Positions 7,539 to 16,104 of a stretch of DNA of 64,000 nt are shown piece by piece. The position numbers and the translations under genes were made by a program. The notes beneath the pieces were generated by a model. That model worked only from the letters and a program-made list of their open reading frames with translations. It did no database searches and had not been told where the DNA came from. Position 1 is the stretch's first letter. Each line of letters starts with the position of its first letter. The stretch spans positions 496,001 through 560,000 of the forward strand of contig CAVZWW010000003.1 of NCBI GenBank assembly GCA_963779225.1. The letters are read 5' to 3'. Origin of the DNA: CAVPCZ01 sp963779225. Lineage in GTDB: Bacteria; Bacteroidota; Ignavibacteria; UBA10030; UBA6906.

Positions 7539-9418
7539 TACCTCATCAGATTGATCATCAACACCGATATATCGGCCGGCGTAACACCGCTGATTCGCAT
7601 TGCCTGCCCTACTGAACGTGGGCGCACGCGCTGAAGTTTCTCCCGGCCTTCGTTACTTAGCGATTTGACTTCATGATAGTCAAAATTTTCGGGAATACCC
7701 ATGGCCTCGTTCCTGCCGAAGAGCCGTATCTGCTCATCCTGCCGTCTCAGATATCCCTCATACTTCACTCCAATCTCCAGCTGCGTCCGCGCCCCATGGT
7801 CATGACGCAATTCCGCGGTCAGAACACTCTCCCTTAACCTGGGAACACCCATCAACATGTCGATGCTGACACCGGGCCTTTTCAGAAGATTGAAAACAGA
7901 CTCCGGCTCCGAGATCATGAGGTCTCCTCTTTCTTTCACGTGCTCGTTCCACTCCCTCACACCCAGACGCAACGATTGAAAGAGCGCCCTGGCTTCAGTT
8001 ATCAACCGCTCTTTCCCTTCCAGTTTCTTTACTGTCTCATGATCGATGAGCCCGAGCCTGTGTCCCATCCTCATCAGACGGATGTCCGCGTTGTCCTGCC
8101 GCAATGCCAACCGGTGTTCGGCTCTCGATGTGAACATACGATACGGCTCCTCCGTCCCCTTGTTGATCAGATCATCGATCAACACACCGATGTAGGCTTC
8201 GCTTCTCTTAAGTGTAAAAGGTGCATCCCCCCGAACCTGTAAGGCTGCATTGATCCCGGCAATGATCCCCTGCGCTGCGGCTTCTTCATAGCCGCTCGTT
8301 CCATTTATCTGGCCGGCGAAAAACAACCCCCCCACCAATTTCGTCTCAAGCGAATGCTTCACCTGGTGTGGTGGGAAGTAATCGTATTCAACCGCATAGC
8401 CAGGACGAACCATCACGCATTTTGCCAGACCCGGTATTGTCCGAAGAGCCTGTTCCTGGACGGCGGCCGGCAGACTGGAGGAGAACCCGTTCACATAGAC
8501 AATATCCGATTCGTACCCCTCCGGTTCTAGAAATATCTGATGCCGTTCCTTGCCGGCAAACCTGTTGATCTTGTCTTCAATGGATGGACAGTAGCGTGGT
8601 CCTATCCCAGTAATGCGGCCTGTGAATAGAGGGGATTCCAGAAAACCCTCTCGAAGTGCTTCGTGAGTGCACTTGTTCGTATGGGTAAGGTACATCGGGA
8701 TCTGTCTGTTCTCGATACGCCCGTTACGAAAAGAGAATGGAAAAGGATTCTCATCCCCGGGTTGTACTTCCGTCTCATCGTAGGAAATCGAGTCTCTCTT
8801 CAGTCTCGGCGGTGTTCCGGTTTTCAATCTCCCTGTGACAAACCCGAGTGTTCGCAACTTCTCTGTGAGCCCCGTGGATGCTGGTTCACCATATCTTCCT
8901 CCTGCCACGGTGACCAACCCTGTATGCATCAGAGCGTTGAGAAATGTTCCACTGCAGAGGACAACGGTTCTGGCGGGGATCTTTCTTCCCTTGCCCAGTA
9001 TAACAGCGGCCACCTGTCCGTTCTCCAGAATAACATCTGCCAGCTGATCTTCGATGATGTCCAGTCCGGCCTGGGACTCTATATGCCGGCGGGCTTCCCT
9101 GCTGTACAAGGCGCGATCGTTCTGACTCCGGGGTGACCAGACCGCGGGGCCTTTGGACATGTTCAGCATCCGGAAGTGGATGCCGGTTGCGTCCGCCAGC
9201 AACCCCATCTCCCCGCCGAGGGCATCTATCTCGCGCACAAGGTGTCCTTTGGCGGTTCCTCCGATGGCCGGGTTGCATGACATTCTTCCAATCGCCCCCG
9301 CCTCCATGGTCAAAAGGGCCGTTGAACACCCCATACGGGCGGCAGCCAGGGACGCTTCTATCCCGGCATGGCCGCCCCCTACAACGACAACATCATATCC
9401 ATGTTTCACGTGAAACAT
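7538..9418 (-). CDS. mnmG: tRNA uridine 5-carboxymethylaminomethyl enzyme MnmG (GidA)
   Basis: MnmG, with MnmE, adds the carboxymethylaminomethyl group to wobble U34 of several tRNAs, using FAD, NADH and methylene-THF. The FAD-binding loop VVVGGGHAGIEASLAAARMG opens the protein; the family motifs NPAIGGTAKGHLVREIDALGG and GLFFAGQINGTSGYEEAAAQG follow. At 626 residues it is full length. The gene also opens with MFHVKH encoded by a perfect parS palindrome. It starts 5 bases after mnmE, its partner, so both subunits come from one transcript. Confidence 0.97.
   Translation of the reverse strand: MFHVKHGYDVVVVGGGHAGIEASLAAARMGCSTALLTMEAGAIGRMSCNPAIGGTAKGHLVREIDALGGEMGLLADATGIHFRMLNMSKGPAVWSPRSQNDRALYSREARRHIESQAGLDIIEDQLADVILENGQVAAVILGKGRKIPARTVVLCSGTFLNALMHTGLVTVAGGRYGEPASTGLTEKLRTLGFVTGRLKTGTPPRLKRDSISYDETEVQPGDENPFPFSFRNGRIENRQIPMYLTHTNKCTHEALREGFLESPLFTGRITGIGPRYCPSIEDKINRFAGKERHQIFLEPEGYESDIVYVNGFSSSLPAAVQEQALRTIPGLAKCVMVRPGYAVEYDYFPPHQVKHSLETKLVGGLFFAGQINGTSGYEEAAAQGIIAGINAALQVRGDAPFTLKRSEAYIGVLIDDLINKGTEEPYRMFTSRAEHRLALRQDNADIRLMRMGHRLGLIDHETVKKLEGKERLITEARALFQSLRLGVREWNEHVKERGDLMISEPESVFNLLKRPGVSIDMLMGVPRLRESVLTAELRHDHGARTQLEIGVKYEGYLRRQDEQIRLFGRNEAMGIPENFDYHEVKSLSNEGREKLQRVRPRSVGQAMRISGVTPADISVLMINLMR
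9402..9417. other. parS site inside the start of mnmG
   Basis: A second perfect copy of TGTTTCACGTGAAACA, covering the first codons of mnmG, exactly 1880 bases from the copy in rsmG. The two genes have the same six-residue start only because of this element. It lies about 4.6 kb from dnaA. Confidence 0.93.
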
Positions 9419-9422
9419 TGAT

Positions 9423-10820
9423 CTATTTTCCGATGCAGAATCCTGAAAATATTGTATTCAGCACATCCTCGCTCGTGACTTCACCCGTAATTTCCGCAAG
9501 GGCGTTGATTGCCTCACGCACATCAAAGGCGACAAATTCGATGGCGTTTCCTTCCGCTAGAGACGCCCGTGCGGATGTCAGTCCACGATATGCCCGTTCC
9601 AGAGCATCCTGGTGCCGGCGGCTTGTCACAACGACGTCATCATCCTTTGTGTCGGCGCCATGGACAACCGACTCAACTATTGCCTTCCGCAGCTCTCCAA
9701 TCCCCTCTCCTGTTCTGGCCGAGACCCTGACATCCCAGTTTTCCCTGTCCCGCATCCGTGCATGTGCTGTGCTTTGATCCGGAAGAATGAGGAGATCGAC
9801 CTTGCTAAGTACGGTAACCCGATGTTGTTCCGGGAGGGCATCCGGGATTCCCCTCGCAGCTTCTTCAAATGAGATCATGTTTGTCGAGTCCACAACAAGG
9901 AGAATCACATCCGCACTTCTGAGCACTGACTCTGTCCTGACGACGCCGGCGCGTTCTATCTCATCCTGCGCTTCCCGCAGACCGGCCGTATCTACCAACC
10001 GGACAGCGATTCCCTCAACCGCAATGGATTCTTCAATGAAGTCGCGTGTTGTTCCCGGCGTCGGTGTAACTATTGCGCGCTCGGATTTAAGAAGGGCATT
10101 AAAAAGACTTGATTTTCCCGCGTTCGGGGCACCGGCAAGCACTACAAGGATCCCTTCCCTGAAGATCCGTCCTTTCTCATATGACTCCGCCATCTCGCGT
10201 GCAAGCCCCGCCGCACTTTCCAGCTTCCCGTCAACTTCCCGGACATTGACAACGTCGAGCCCCTCTTCGGTAAAGTCCAGCTGAAGCTCCAATAACGCAC
10301 ATAGATTAACCAGGGACTCCCTCAGTTCACGGACCCGGCCGCCCAGACGGCCGCCAAGCTGTTCCACACTGACCCGGTGCCCGCGAACACTCCTGGCAAC
10401 GATCAGATCCGCAACCGCTTCGGCTTGCGTCAGATCGATACGCCCATTCAGAAAAGCCCGCCGTGTAAACTCTCCGGGATCAGCAGGCCGCGCCCCCGCA
10501 TGCACCAGACATCCGAGCACGGAAGCCGTCACCAGCATCCCGCCATGGCAGCTCACTTCCACCATATCCTCACCGGTGTATGAGCGCGGACTCCGGAAGA
10601 CGGTGACAAGGACTTCGTCCACGATATCCCCCGCTTCCCCCACAATATGCCCGTGATGCACCGTGTATCCTCCCGCCTCCTCCAGCGGCATCCGCCCGCG
10701 GAATACCCGCTCCCCAATCCGGATTGCCTGCGCACCACTCATACGTACGATTGCCACCGCACCCGCACCCGCCGCAGTGGCTACCGCAACAATTGTGTCC
10801 CCATTCGAAGGCAAAGTCAT
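9423..10820 (-). CDS. mnmE: tRNA modification GTPase MnmE (TrmE)
   Basis: MnmE is the potassium-activated GTPase partner of MnmG. It shows the N-terminal folate-binding region (DTIVAVATAAGAGAVAIVRMSG), the G domain inserted in a helical domain (G1 GAPNAGKSSLFNALL, G3 DTAGLRE, G4 SKVD) and the C-terminal FCIGK with the essential Cys. An open frame extends 37 codons further upstream, but it contains the predicted promoter and no family sequence. AAGGAGG directly abuts the ATG at 10820, while an in-frame TTG at 10814 sits at ideal spacing, so the true start may be two codons later. Confidence 0.95.
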   Translation of the reverse strand: MTLPSNGDTIVAVATAAGAGAVAIVRMSGAQAIRIGERVFRGRMPLEEAGGYTVHHGHIVGEAGDIVDEVLVTVFRSPRSYTGEDMVEVSCHGGMLVTASVLGCLVHAGARPADPGEFTRRAFLNGRIDLTQAEAVADLIVARSVRGHRVSVEQLGGRLGGRVRELRESLVNLCALLELQLDFTEEGLDVVNVREVDGKLESAAGLAREMAESYEKGRIFREGILVVLAGAPNAGKSSLFNALLKSERAIVTPTPGTTRDFIEESIAVEGIAVRLVDTAGLREAQDEIERAGVVRTESVLRSADVILLVVDSTNMISFEEAARGIPDALPEQHRVTVLSKVDLLILPDQSTAHARMRDRENWDVRVSARTGEGIGELRKAIVESVVHGADTKDDDVVVTSRRHQDALERAYRGLTSARASLAEGNAIEFVAFDVREAINALAEITGEVTSEDVLNTIFSGFCIGK

Positions 10821-10842
10821 CCTCCTTGTACCCCAAACTTGT

Positions 10843-10871
10843 ATTTTACGTATTTCCGCCGAGAGGCGCAA
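10843..10871 (-). promoter_or_regulatory. Promoter of the mnmE-mnmG-rsmG-murQ-mfd unit
   Basis: On the minus strand TTGCGC (10871-10866) and TAAAAT (10848-10843) are separated by 17 bases. The predicted transcript starts near 10836, about 16 bases before the start codon and after the yidC terminator. This supports an independent transcript for mnmE and downstream genes. Confidence 0.6.
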
Positions 10872-10984
10872 CGAATCGTCATTTCCACAAATACGCCGGC
10901 GGGCGGACACCCCGCGCTCCGTTACCGCCACGGCCCGGGTCTGCGTGTCGGCGAACTTCCGTAAGAACGCCGGTGATACTGCCC

Positions 10985-11013
10985 AAAAAAAAGCCCCGCT
11001 CGTTGGCGGGGCT
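10985..11013 (-). terminator. Intrinsic terminator after yidC
   Basis: Read on the minus strand, an 8-bp GC-rich stem (AGCCCCGC paired with GCGGGGCT) with a 6-base loop is followed by eight T residues. It starts 24 bases past the yidC stop and ends the rpmH-rnpA-yidD-yidC transcript. Confidence 0.92.
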
Positions 11014-11037
11014 CCGGTGTCAGCAACATCCGTACCG

Positions 11038-12831
11038 TCATTTCACCTTCGGCAGGTCTTTTGCGAGTCTCGCCAGAATCCCGCCGCCGCCCTTTTTCGG
11101 ATCGACCTTGCGCAATGGCTCGGCTTTGTGCTGCTGGTTGAACCACATCTGTTGCCCGATAGACAGCAGGTTGAAGACGAAGTAGTAGAGGTTCAGTCCC
11201 GCCGGCAGGCTGTTGAAAATCAACATCATCATGATCGGCATCATCCACACCATGGCCTTCTGGCGCGGATCCGTGACGGTCATTTTCTGCTGTACAAACA
11301 TGGTCACAGCCATAGCCAGTGCCAGGCCGCTCACGTCCGTGATGCCGAAGAATGGAATCGTGAACGGGAGCTTTGCCATCGCATCCGGGATCGACAGGTC
11401 GGTGATCCACGCAACGAAGTGTGCCTGGCGGAGTTCAATCGATGAACGGAATACCGCATACAGCGCGAACAGAATAGGCATCTGTAGCAATAACGGAAGA
11501 CAACCCGATGCCGGGTTCACACCGTATTCCTTGTACAGGTTCATCACCTGGGCGTTCATCTTCTGAGGGTCATCCTTGTACTTTTCACGGATCTCGGTCA
11601 TCATCGGATTGAGGGCCTGCATTTTGCGCATCGATCGCATGCTCGTGCGCGTGAGCGGATGCAACGCCAGCTTGATGATGAGCGAGAAGACAATAATCAC
11701 CACCCCGTAGTTGGGGATGAACATCCGGAGAAATTTCAGGAGGGGGATCATCACATATTCGGAAATCGGCTGGATGATCCAGGCCGCGCCGAGATTCATG
11801 GTCTTTTCCAGGCCACGCCCGTATTCCTTTACACGATCGTACTCCAGGGGACCGAGGTAGATATCAATGTCCGCCTGCTCCAACACACCCCCGCGGAATG
11901 GCATCTTCAACGCGAGCGTGTAATTCTCCTTGATGCCGTGGTCGGGCATGGCCGCCGCAGTTCCCTCAAGGAATGCGCCTTCACTTCGCGGCAAACGGGG
12001 AAAAATGGCGACAAGAAAATACTTATTGCGCGTGGCAATCCAGTCGGTGACGCCGGTGATGTCCTGTTGCTTGTTCTCACCCACTTTGCTCGCGTCAACC
12101 TCCGTCACTTCTCCACCGGACGAGGCATAGGCCATCGCATAACCTGATTCATCCACGCTGTTGTGCTCGGCATACCGCAACCCGTGTTCCCAGACAATCT
12201 GGTATTCAAAATTGGAGAGAACGGAATCCATTTTCTGGAACTCAAAGGCAGCGCCGAATTCGTATGACCCGTTGACAAAGGTCAGGCGCTTGACGATCCG
12301 CCCGCCCGTGCTCACCGGAAGCGTAAATGTCACCGTCACCGAGTCTTCGCCCTGCAGTGTGACCGAGCGGCCGCGCGGACCGCTGACATCAAACACCAGA
12401 TCGCGGGTATTGATCAGCTTCCCGTCACGCGAAGTGAACAACAGGCTTAAGTCCCCCCCACGATCAACGTCCACCAGCTGCACCGGTACGCCATCCCAGC
12501 TCTTGAAGTTGTGCAGGGTCCAGGTGCGCAGCAAACCCCCTCGGGAGGACACTTCGGCCGTATACAGATCGGTGACGATCGTCATGACCTGGTCTCTGCC
12601 CGTTTCGCGTCCGGCAAAATACCGTCCCGTGCCGTCCTGCCGTCCTTCCCGGACAACAGTGGGGGGCATTCTGGGTTCTTCCTTTTTTATCGTATCGCGC
12701 GGGACGGCCACGGCCGTTTGAGTCGTGTCGCTTCTTTGCATGGTGTGCTGCGGCGGTGGAGCCTGGAGCCACATCCACCCTATGAGCACCAAACCGATGA
12801 GGACGAATCCGAGAGTTGATTGCTTATCCAT
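11038..12831 (-). CDS. yidC: Membrane protein insertase YidC
   Basis: YidC inserts proteins into the inner membrane, alone or with SecYEG. The 597-residue protein has an N-terminal membrane anchor (TLGFVLIGLVLIGWMWL), a large periplasmic beta domain (about residues 60-345) as in Gram-negative YidC, and the conserved 60KD core from about residue 370 with NYGVVIIVFSLIIKLALHPL and NPASGCLPLLLQMPILFALY. The C-terminus is basic (KKGGG, KDLPKVK), as expected for ribosome contact. It follows yidD in the conserved rpmH-rnpA-yidD-yidC order and is followed by a strong terminator. Confidence 0.97.
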   Translation of the reverse strand: MDKQSTLGFVLIGLVLIGWMWLQAPPPQHTMQRSDTTQTAVAVPRDTIKKEEPRMPPTVVREGRQDGTGRYFAGRETGRDQVMTIVTDLYTAEVSSRGGLLRTWTLHNFKSWDGVPVQLVDVDRGGDLSLLFTSRDGKLINTRDLVFDVSGPRGRSVTLQGEDSVTVTFTLPVSTGGRIVKRLTFVNGSYEFGAAFEFQKMDSVLSNFEYQIVWEHGLRYAEHNSVDESGYAMAYASSGGEVTEVDASKVGENKQQDITGVTDWIATRNKYFLVAIFPRLPRSEGAFLEGTAAAMPDHGIKENYTLALKMPFRGGVLEQADIDIYLGPLEYDRVKEYGRGLEKTMNLGAAWIIQPISEYVMIPLLKFLRMFIPNYGVVIIVFSLIIKLALHPLTRTSMRSMRKMQALNPMMTEIREKYKDDPQKMNAQVMNLYKEYGVNPASGCLPLLLQMPILFALYAVFRSSIELRQAHFVAWITDLSIPDAMAKLPFTIPFFGITDVSGLALAMAVTMFVQQKMTVTDPRQKAMVWMMPIMMMLIFNSLPAGLNLYYFVFNLLSIGQQMWFNQQHKAEPLRKVDPKKGGGGILARLAKDLPKVK

Positions 12832-12858
12832 AGACGGCCCTTGTTCAATAATCGCTGA

Positions 12859-13068
12859 TCAGGCGGGGTCGTATCCGCCCGGGTTGAAGGGGTGACATCT
12901 GCCTATACGTTTCACCGCTTTCCAGCATCCCTCGAGAACACCGTATTTCCGGACGGCATCGATCGTATACTGGGAGCATGTGGGGGAAAACCGACACGTG
13001 TTGGGGGGAAGCAACGGTGAAATCACCATCTGGTATGCACGCACCAAAAGGACAACGAACCGACGCAT
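12859..13068 (-). CDS. yidD: Membrane protein insertion efficiency factor YidD
   Basis: A 69-residue protein with the full YidD signature: an N-terminal amphipathic helix, then LLPPNTCRFSPTCSQYTIDAVRKYG and RCHPFNPGGYDPA with the three conserved Cys residues. YidD assists YidC-dependent insertion at the inner face of the membrane. It starts 11 bases after rnpA and is followed 27 bases later by yidC. Confidence 0.95.
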   Translation of the reverse strand: MRRFVVLLVRAYQMVISPLLPPNTCRFSPTCSQYTIDAVRKYGVLEGCWKAVKRIGRCHPFNPGGYDPA

Positions 13069-13079
13069 GGTCCTGTGCC

Positions 13080-13454
13080 TTACAGTTGAACTATGAGCCG
13101 CCGGCAGATGGCGGCCATATCATCACGGACCGGGAATACGCTCAGGCGTTCGACTGTCAGTGGTGTCTTTGGTCGGAACACGAACACCAGATCGGCGGAG
13201 GAGTGGGCCCGCTCAAGGGCGCCATACAGAGTTACCCGTTCCAGGCGAAACGCCTCCCGCATCAGGCGGCGCAATCTGTTCCGGCGAACCGCATGGTATT
13301 GTTTGCTCGACACTGCAAACCCGACCCGGAGGACGACACGCTCGGCCCGCTCGACTCTGTACATGCAATGCAGCAGAGCGCCTGAAGTTCTCCGCCCGTC
13401 CCGGAAAACCCGGTCAAACGCGGCAAAGCCCCTGAGCGCTTCAGCCGGTTTCAC
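13080..13454 (-). CDS. rnpA: Ribonuclease P protein component RnpA
   Basis: RnpA is the protein subunit of RNase P, which matures tRNA 5' ends. FAAFDRVFRDGRRTSG and the RNR-type motif VRRNRLRRLMREAFR are diagnostic. The start is GTG at 13454, immediately after the rpmH stop (TAG then GTG), so translation is very likely coupled. The length of 124 residues is normal. The RNA subunit gene rnpB is not in the window. Confidence 0.94.
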   Translation of the reverse strand: MKPAEALRGFAAFDRVFRDGRRTSGALLHCMYRVERAERVVLRVGFAVSSKQYHAVRRNRLRRLMREAFRLERVTLYGALERAHSSADLVFVFRPKTPLTVERLSVFPVRDDMAAICRRLIVQL

Positions 13455-13601
13455 CTACCGCTCATCACTGACCGTCAGCTTGTGGCGGCCGCGCGCACGG
13501 CGGCGGGAGAGAACCCGGCGCCCATTCTTGGTCGACATACGCTCGCGGAAACCGTGCGTGTTGCGACGCTTCCGCTTATGCGGTTGGAAGGTGCGTTTCA
13601 T
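13455..13601 (-). CDS. rpmH: 50S ribosomal protein L34
   Basis: A 48-residue basic protein beginning MKRTFQPHKRKRRNTHGFRE and continuing with MSTKNGRRVLSRRRARGR, the universal L34 sequence. AGGAG lies about 10 bases before the ATG. It is the first gene of the minus-strand unit that faces away from oriC, in the order found in most bacteria. Confidence 0.97.
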   Translation of the reverse strand: MKRTFQPHKRKRRNTHGFRERMSTKNGRRVLSRRRARGRHKLTVSDER

Positions 13602-13632
13602 GCGGAGACACTCCTGGCTCTCGTGATAAGAC

Positions 13633-13663
13633 AAAAAGAGGGTTGCCCCAAAAGGACAATCCC
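13633..13663 (-). terminator. Terminator-like hairpin in the rpmH leader (possible attenuator)
   Basis: On the minus strand an imperfect stem (GGG, bulged A, TTG, TCC pairing with GGG, CAA, CCC around a TTTTG loop) is followed by TCTTTTT. It lies between the predicted rpmH promoter and rpmH, so it would act as an attenuator of the unit rather than end an upstream gene. No gene upstream on this strand needs a terminator. Confidence 0.45.
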
Positions 13664-13682
13664 CGGTATACCTTCTTTAAGA

Positions 13683-13721
13683 AATATAAGTTAGACAAAA
13701 GCCAGCTCAGTTTCAAGAACG
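13683..13721 (-). promoter_or_regulatory. Promoter of rpmH with a shared upstream motif
   Basis: On the minus strand CTGAGC (13710-13705) and TATATT (13688-13683) are 16 bases apart. The -35 is embedded in CGTTCTTGAAACTGAGC (13721-13705), which recurs with one mismatch at the same place in the promoter of the chaperone operon near 31.3 kb. The predicted start leaves a leader of about 75 bases. Confidence 0.5.
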
Positions 13722-13803
13722 AACTCTCCGCAAAACCGAAAATTTTGCTTGCGCTGCCAGTGTTGATATGTTATCATAATAATGATGCACCTGTTCCCAG
13801 GCC

Positions 13804-14022
13804 TGTGGATAACGTGTGGATAAGATACCGCCTACAGGCTCCGTTCCCATTCTTCCACCGCTTTTATGAACAACCATCACATCCGGTTCAAGCACTTTGC
13901 AGTAAACCTTTGTTTTTGAATACATTATCCGGTTATCAACCTATGTGGATATGTGGATAATTTTGTGACATCTCATGATGAGAGGTGTGGTTTTCAACGA
14001 ATGTGCATAAGTCTGTGAATAA
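13804..14022. other. oriC: oriC, DnaA-box cluster upstream of dnaA
   Basis: Three perfect TGTGGATAA boxes lie at 13804-13812, 13815-13823 and 13952-13960. One-mismatch boxes stand at 13944-13952, 14002-14010 (TGTGCATAA) and 14014-14022 (TGTGAATAA). All share one orientation, pointing to dnaA. The first pair is spaced 11 bases, one helical turn. The rest of the 434-base rpmH-dnaA gap holds the rpmH promoter and hairpin; I see no gene in it. DnaA binding here would also regulate dnaA itself. Confidence 0.88.
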
Positions 14023-14035
14023 AGGTTGATGTTAT

Positions 14036-15538
14036 ATGGACAACTCCCTAACCTCAGCAATTGCCACCGGTAGTAGTTACGAACAGCCGCGGCAGCCCAG
14101 TCCCCTTGAACAGGCCCAGCGCGTCTGGTCTGCCTGCCTGGACATGATTCGCGAACGTGTGAACTCCCAGAGCTTCAAAACCTGGTTTGAACCCATTATC
14201 CCGCAACATCTCCAGGGCGGAACTCTCACCGTACAGGTCCCCAGCCAGTTCTTCTATGACTGGCTGGAAGAACACTATTACGGAATCATCAGCGCAACGA
14301 TCACCAAAGTCCTGGGGGCCGAAGCACGTCTGGAATACAGCATTCGTGCAGAAGAGACCCCCATGGAGGCGGAACTGCGTACTCTGCAGTCCGCATCGTT
14401 ACCTCCGGGGCGACCCGTGTTTGCTCCTCAACCCAGCCGCCAGTCTCTGCCTGTTCCGCCTGCACGCGCAGCGGCACGTGAGGAAGCTGTGAGTTCGCCT
14501 TTTCCGAACTACCTCAATCCGCGTTACACCTTTGAGAACTTCATCAAGGGGGACAGTAATCAGCTGGCACGTGCCGCCGCCTCGGCCGTTGCCAACAACC
14601 CCGGAGGCACATCATTCAATCCGCTGGTACTGTACGGTGGCACGGGCCTCGGCAAGACCCACCTTATTCAGGCCATTGGCAATCATGTGCTTACGCACCG
14701 CAAAGCCGGGCGGGTCATGTACGTGTCGAGCGAAAAGTTCACAGTGGAATTCGTGGATGCCATCCAGAGCGACCGGATACGGGACTTTTCAAGCTTCTAT
14801 CGGAGCATGGACGTGCTCATTGTCGACGACATTCAGTTCTTCTCCGGAAAAGAAAAAACCCAGGATAATTTCTTCCACACCTTCAACGAACTCCACCAGC
14901 TTGGCAAACAGATCGTGCTGTCATCCGACCGGCCTCCGAAGGAGCTCAAGGGGCTGGACGACCGTCTGCTGTCCCGCTTCCAGTGGGGTCTTACATCGGA
15001 CATCCAGCCGCCGGATCTTGAAACCCGTATTGCCATCCTACGGAAAAAAAGCACCGACGACGGAATTGAGCTTGCCCAGGACATCGTGGATTTTATTGCC
15101 GCCAACGTGACAACAAACATCCGCGAACTCGAAGGATGCCTGATCAGCCTGCTGGCCCGCGCATCTCTGGAGGGGCGTGAAATCAACCTCGATCTTGCAC
15201 GTGATGTTCTCAAGGTGGTCGTCGGGGATGTGCGTTCACCCATTACCGTCGAAACAATCCAGCGGATTGTGTGTGAGTATTTTAACATTCCCGAGGATTT
15301 GCTGCGCGCAAAGACCCGAAAACAGGAAATTGTCAATGCGCGTCAAATCGCCATGTACCTGACAAAAGATCTCACCAATGCATCACTGAAAACGATCGGA
15401 TTGCATTTTGGAGGACGCGATCATAGCACCGTCATTCATGCATATCAGTCGGTTGAAGATCAGATGCGCGTGGACAGCAAATATCAGGCACATGTTCAGC
15501 AGATCAAACGGCGTTTACAACTTCTCGGTCACGTTTAA
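14036..15538 (+). CDS. dnaA: Chromosomal replication initiator DnaA
   Basis: A 500-residue DnaA. Domain I (about residues 26-100) has WFEPIIPQHLQGGTLTVQVPS; a Pro-rich linker follows (about 110-160). The AAA+ domain begins at NPRYTFENFIKGDSNQLA with Walker A GGTGLGKTHL and Walker B LIVDDIQFF. Domain IV ends with GGRDHSTVIHAY, the helix-turn-helix that reads DnaA boxes. It is flanked on both sides by origin elements and followed by dnaN, as in most bacterial origins. Confidence 0.98.
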   Translation: MDNSLTSAIATGSSYEQPRQPSPLEQAQRVWSACLDMIRERVNSQSFKTWFEPIIPQHLQGGTLTVQVPSQFFYDWLEEHYYGIISATITKVLGAEARLEYSIRAEETPMEAELRTLQSASLPPGRPVFAPQPSRQSLPVPPARAAAREEAVSSPFPNYLNPRYTFENFIKGDSNQLARAAASAVANNPGGTSFNPLVLYGGTGLGKTHLIQAIGNHVLTHRKAGRVMYVSSEKFTVEFVDAIQSDRIRDFSSFYRSMDVLIVDDIQFFSGKEKTQDNFFHTFNELHQLGKQIVLSSDRPPKELKGLDDRLLSRFQWGLTSDIQPPDLETRIAILRKKSTDDGIELAQDIVDFIAANVTTNIRELEGCLISLLARASLEGREINLDLARDVLKVVVGDVRSPITVETIQRIVCEYFNIPEDLLRAKTRKQEIVNARQIAMYLTKDLTNASLKTIGLHFGGRDHSTVIHAYQSVEDQMRVDSKYQAHVQQIKRRLQLLGHV

Positions 15539-16104
15539 CACCCACCTGATTGCTTCCGGATTATTCAGGGAACACTTGTACAGACCTCCTGATGTGTTCA
15601 CAGCTTTTTACGGCGCGAGAAAAAATATTTTTTGTGATATATCATCCCGGCTTGACTATCTCTTTACTCTTAGACAAAACTGTTTGTGCATTTTATTAAC
15701 CCGGTGAACCGATATTTCGATGTACCGTTCTTAACTGTCGTCCTGTAGTGCTGTCAGTAACATGTTTGCAACAGCGTGCACCGTATGTGGAAAACGGTGA
15801 ACAATATGTACATAAGCACCTGAATAATTATTTTTATTTTATTTTGCTTTTCCAATGTGTACAACTTATATCTTCATGCACAGTACATATCCTCATGTTT
15901 TGTTTTAGGTCTTTTTATGTTATGTGCTTCTGTTACAGAAAATACATGGTTTCATAATTATGTTATTCACATATGCACACACTCTATTACTAGTGGTGCT
16001 CTTCTATATAGAGAAATATTGGATTATTAATAGTCTTTTCTTTATATTTACCCGGTTACATATATATCCGCTTTAAATTTACTCCTCCCACCAAGGAGAT
16101 CACG
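15539..16104. other. dnaA-dnaN intergenic region: AT-rich stretch and further DnaA-like boxes (probable DUE)
   Basis: These 566 bases hold no supported gene. From about 15820 to 16080 the sequence is strikingly AT-rich with T and A runs, in contrast to the GC-rich genes around it. One-mismatch DnaA boxes occur at 15786-15794 (TGTGGAAAA) and, reversed, at 15963-15971 (TTATTCACA); a poorer one is at 15807-15815. Together with the cluster upstream of dnaA this resembles a bipartite origin, with the unwinding element on the dnaN side. Which half melts cannot be told from sequence alone. Confidence 0.7.
16019..16047 (+). promoter_or_regulatory. Candidate dnaN promoter
   Basis: TTGGAT (16019-16024) and TTATAT (16042-16047) are 17 bases apart, about 58 bases before the dnaN start. 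In so AT-rich a stretch chance matches are common, so this is tentative. Confidence 0.35.

Noticed and set aside
10821..10931. N-terminal extension of mnmE
   Set aside because: The region holds the predicted promoter and does not match the family; MnmE normally starts at the DTI motif.
15540..15960. Small open frames in the dnaA-dnaN gap (about 70-100 codons)
   Set aside because: They have no ribosome sites or family features and lie in AT-rich origin DNA.
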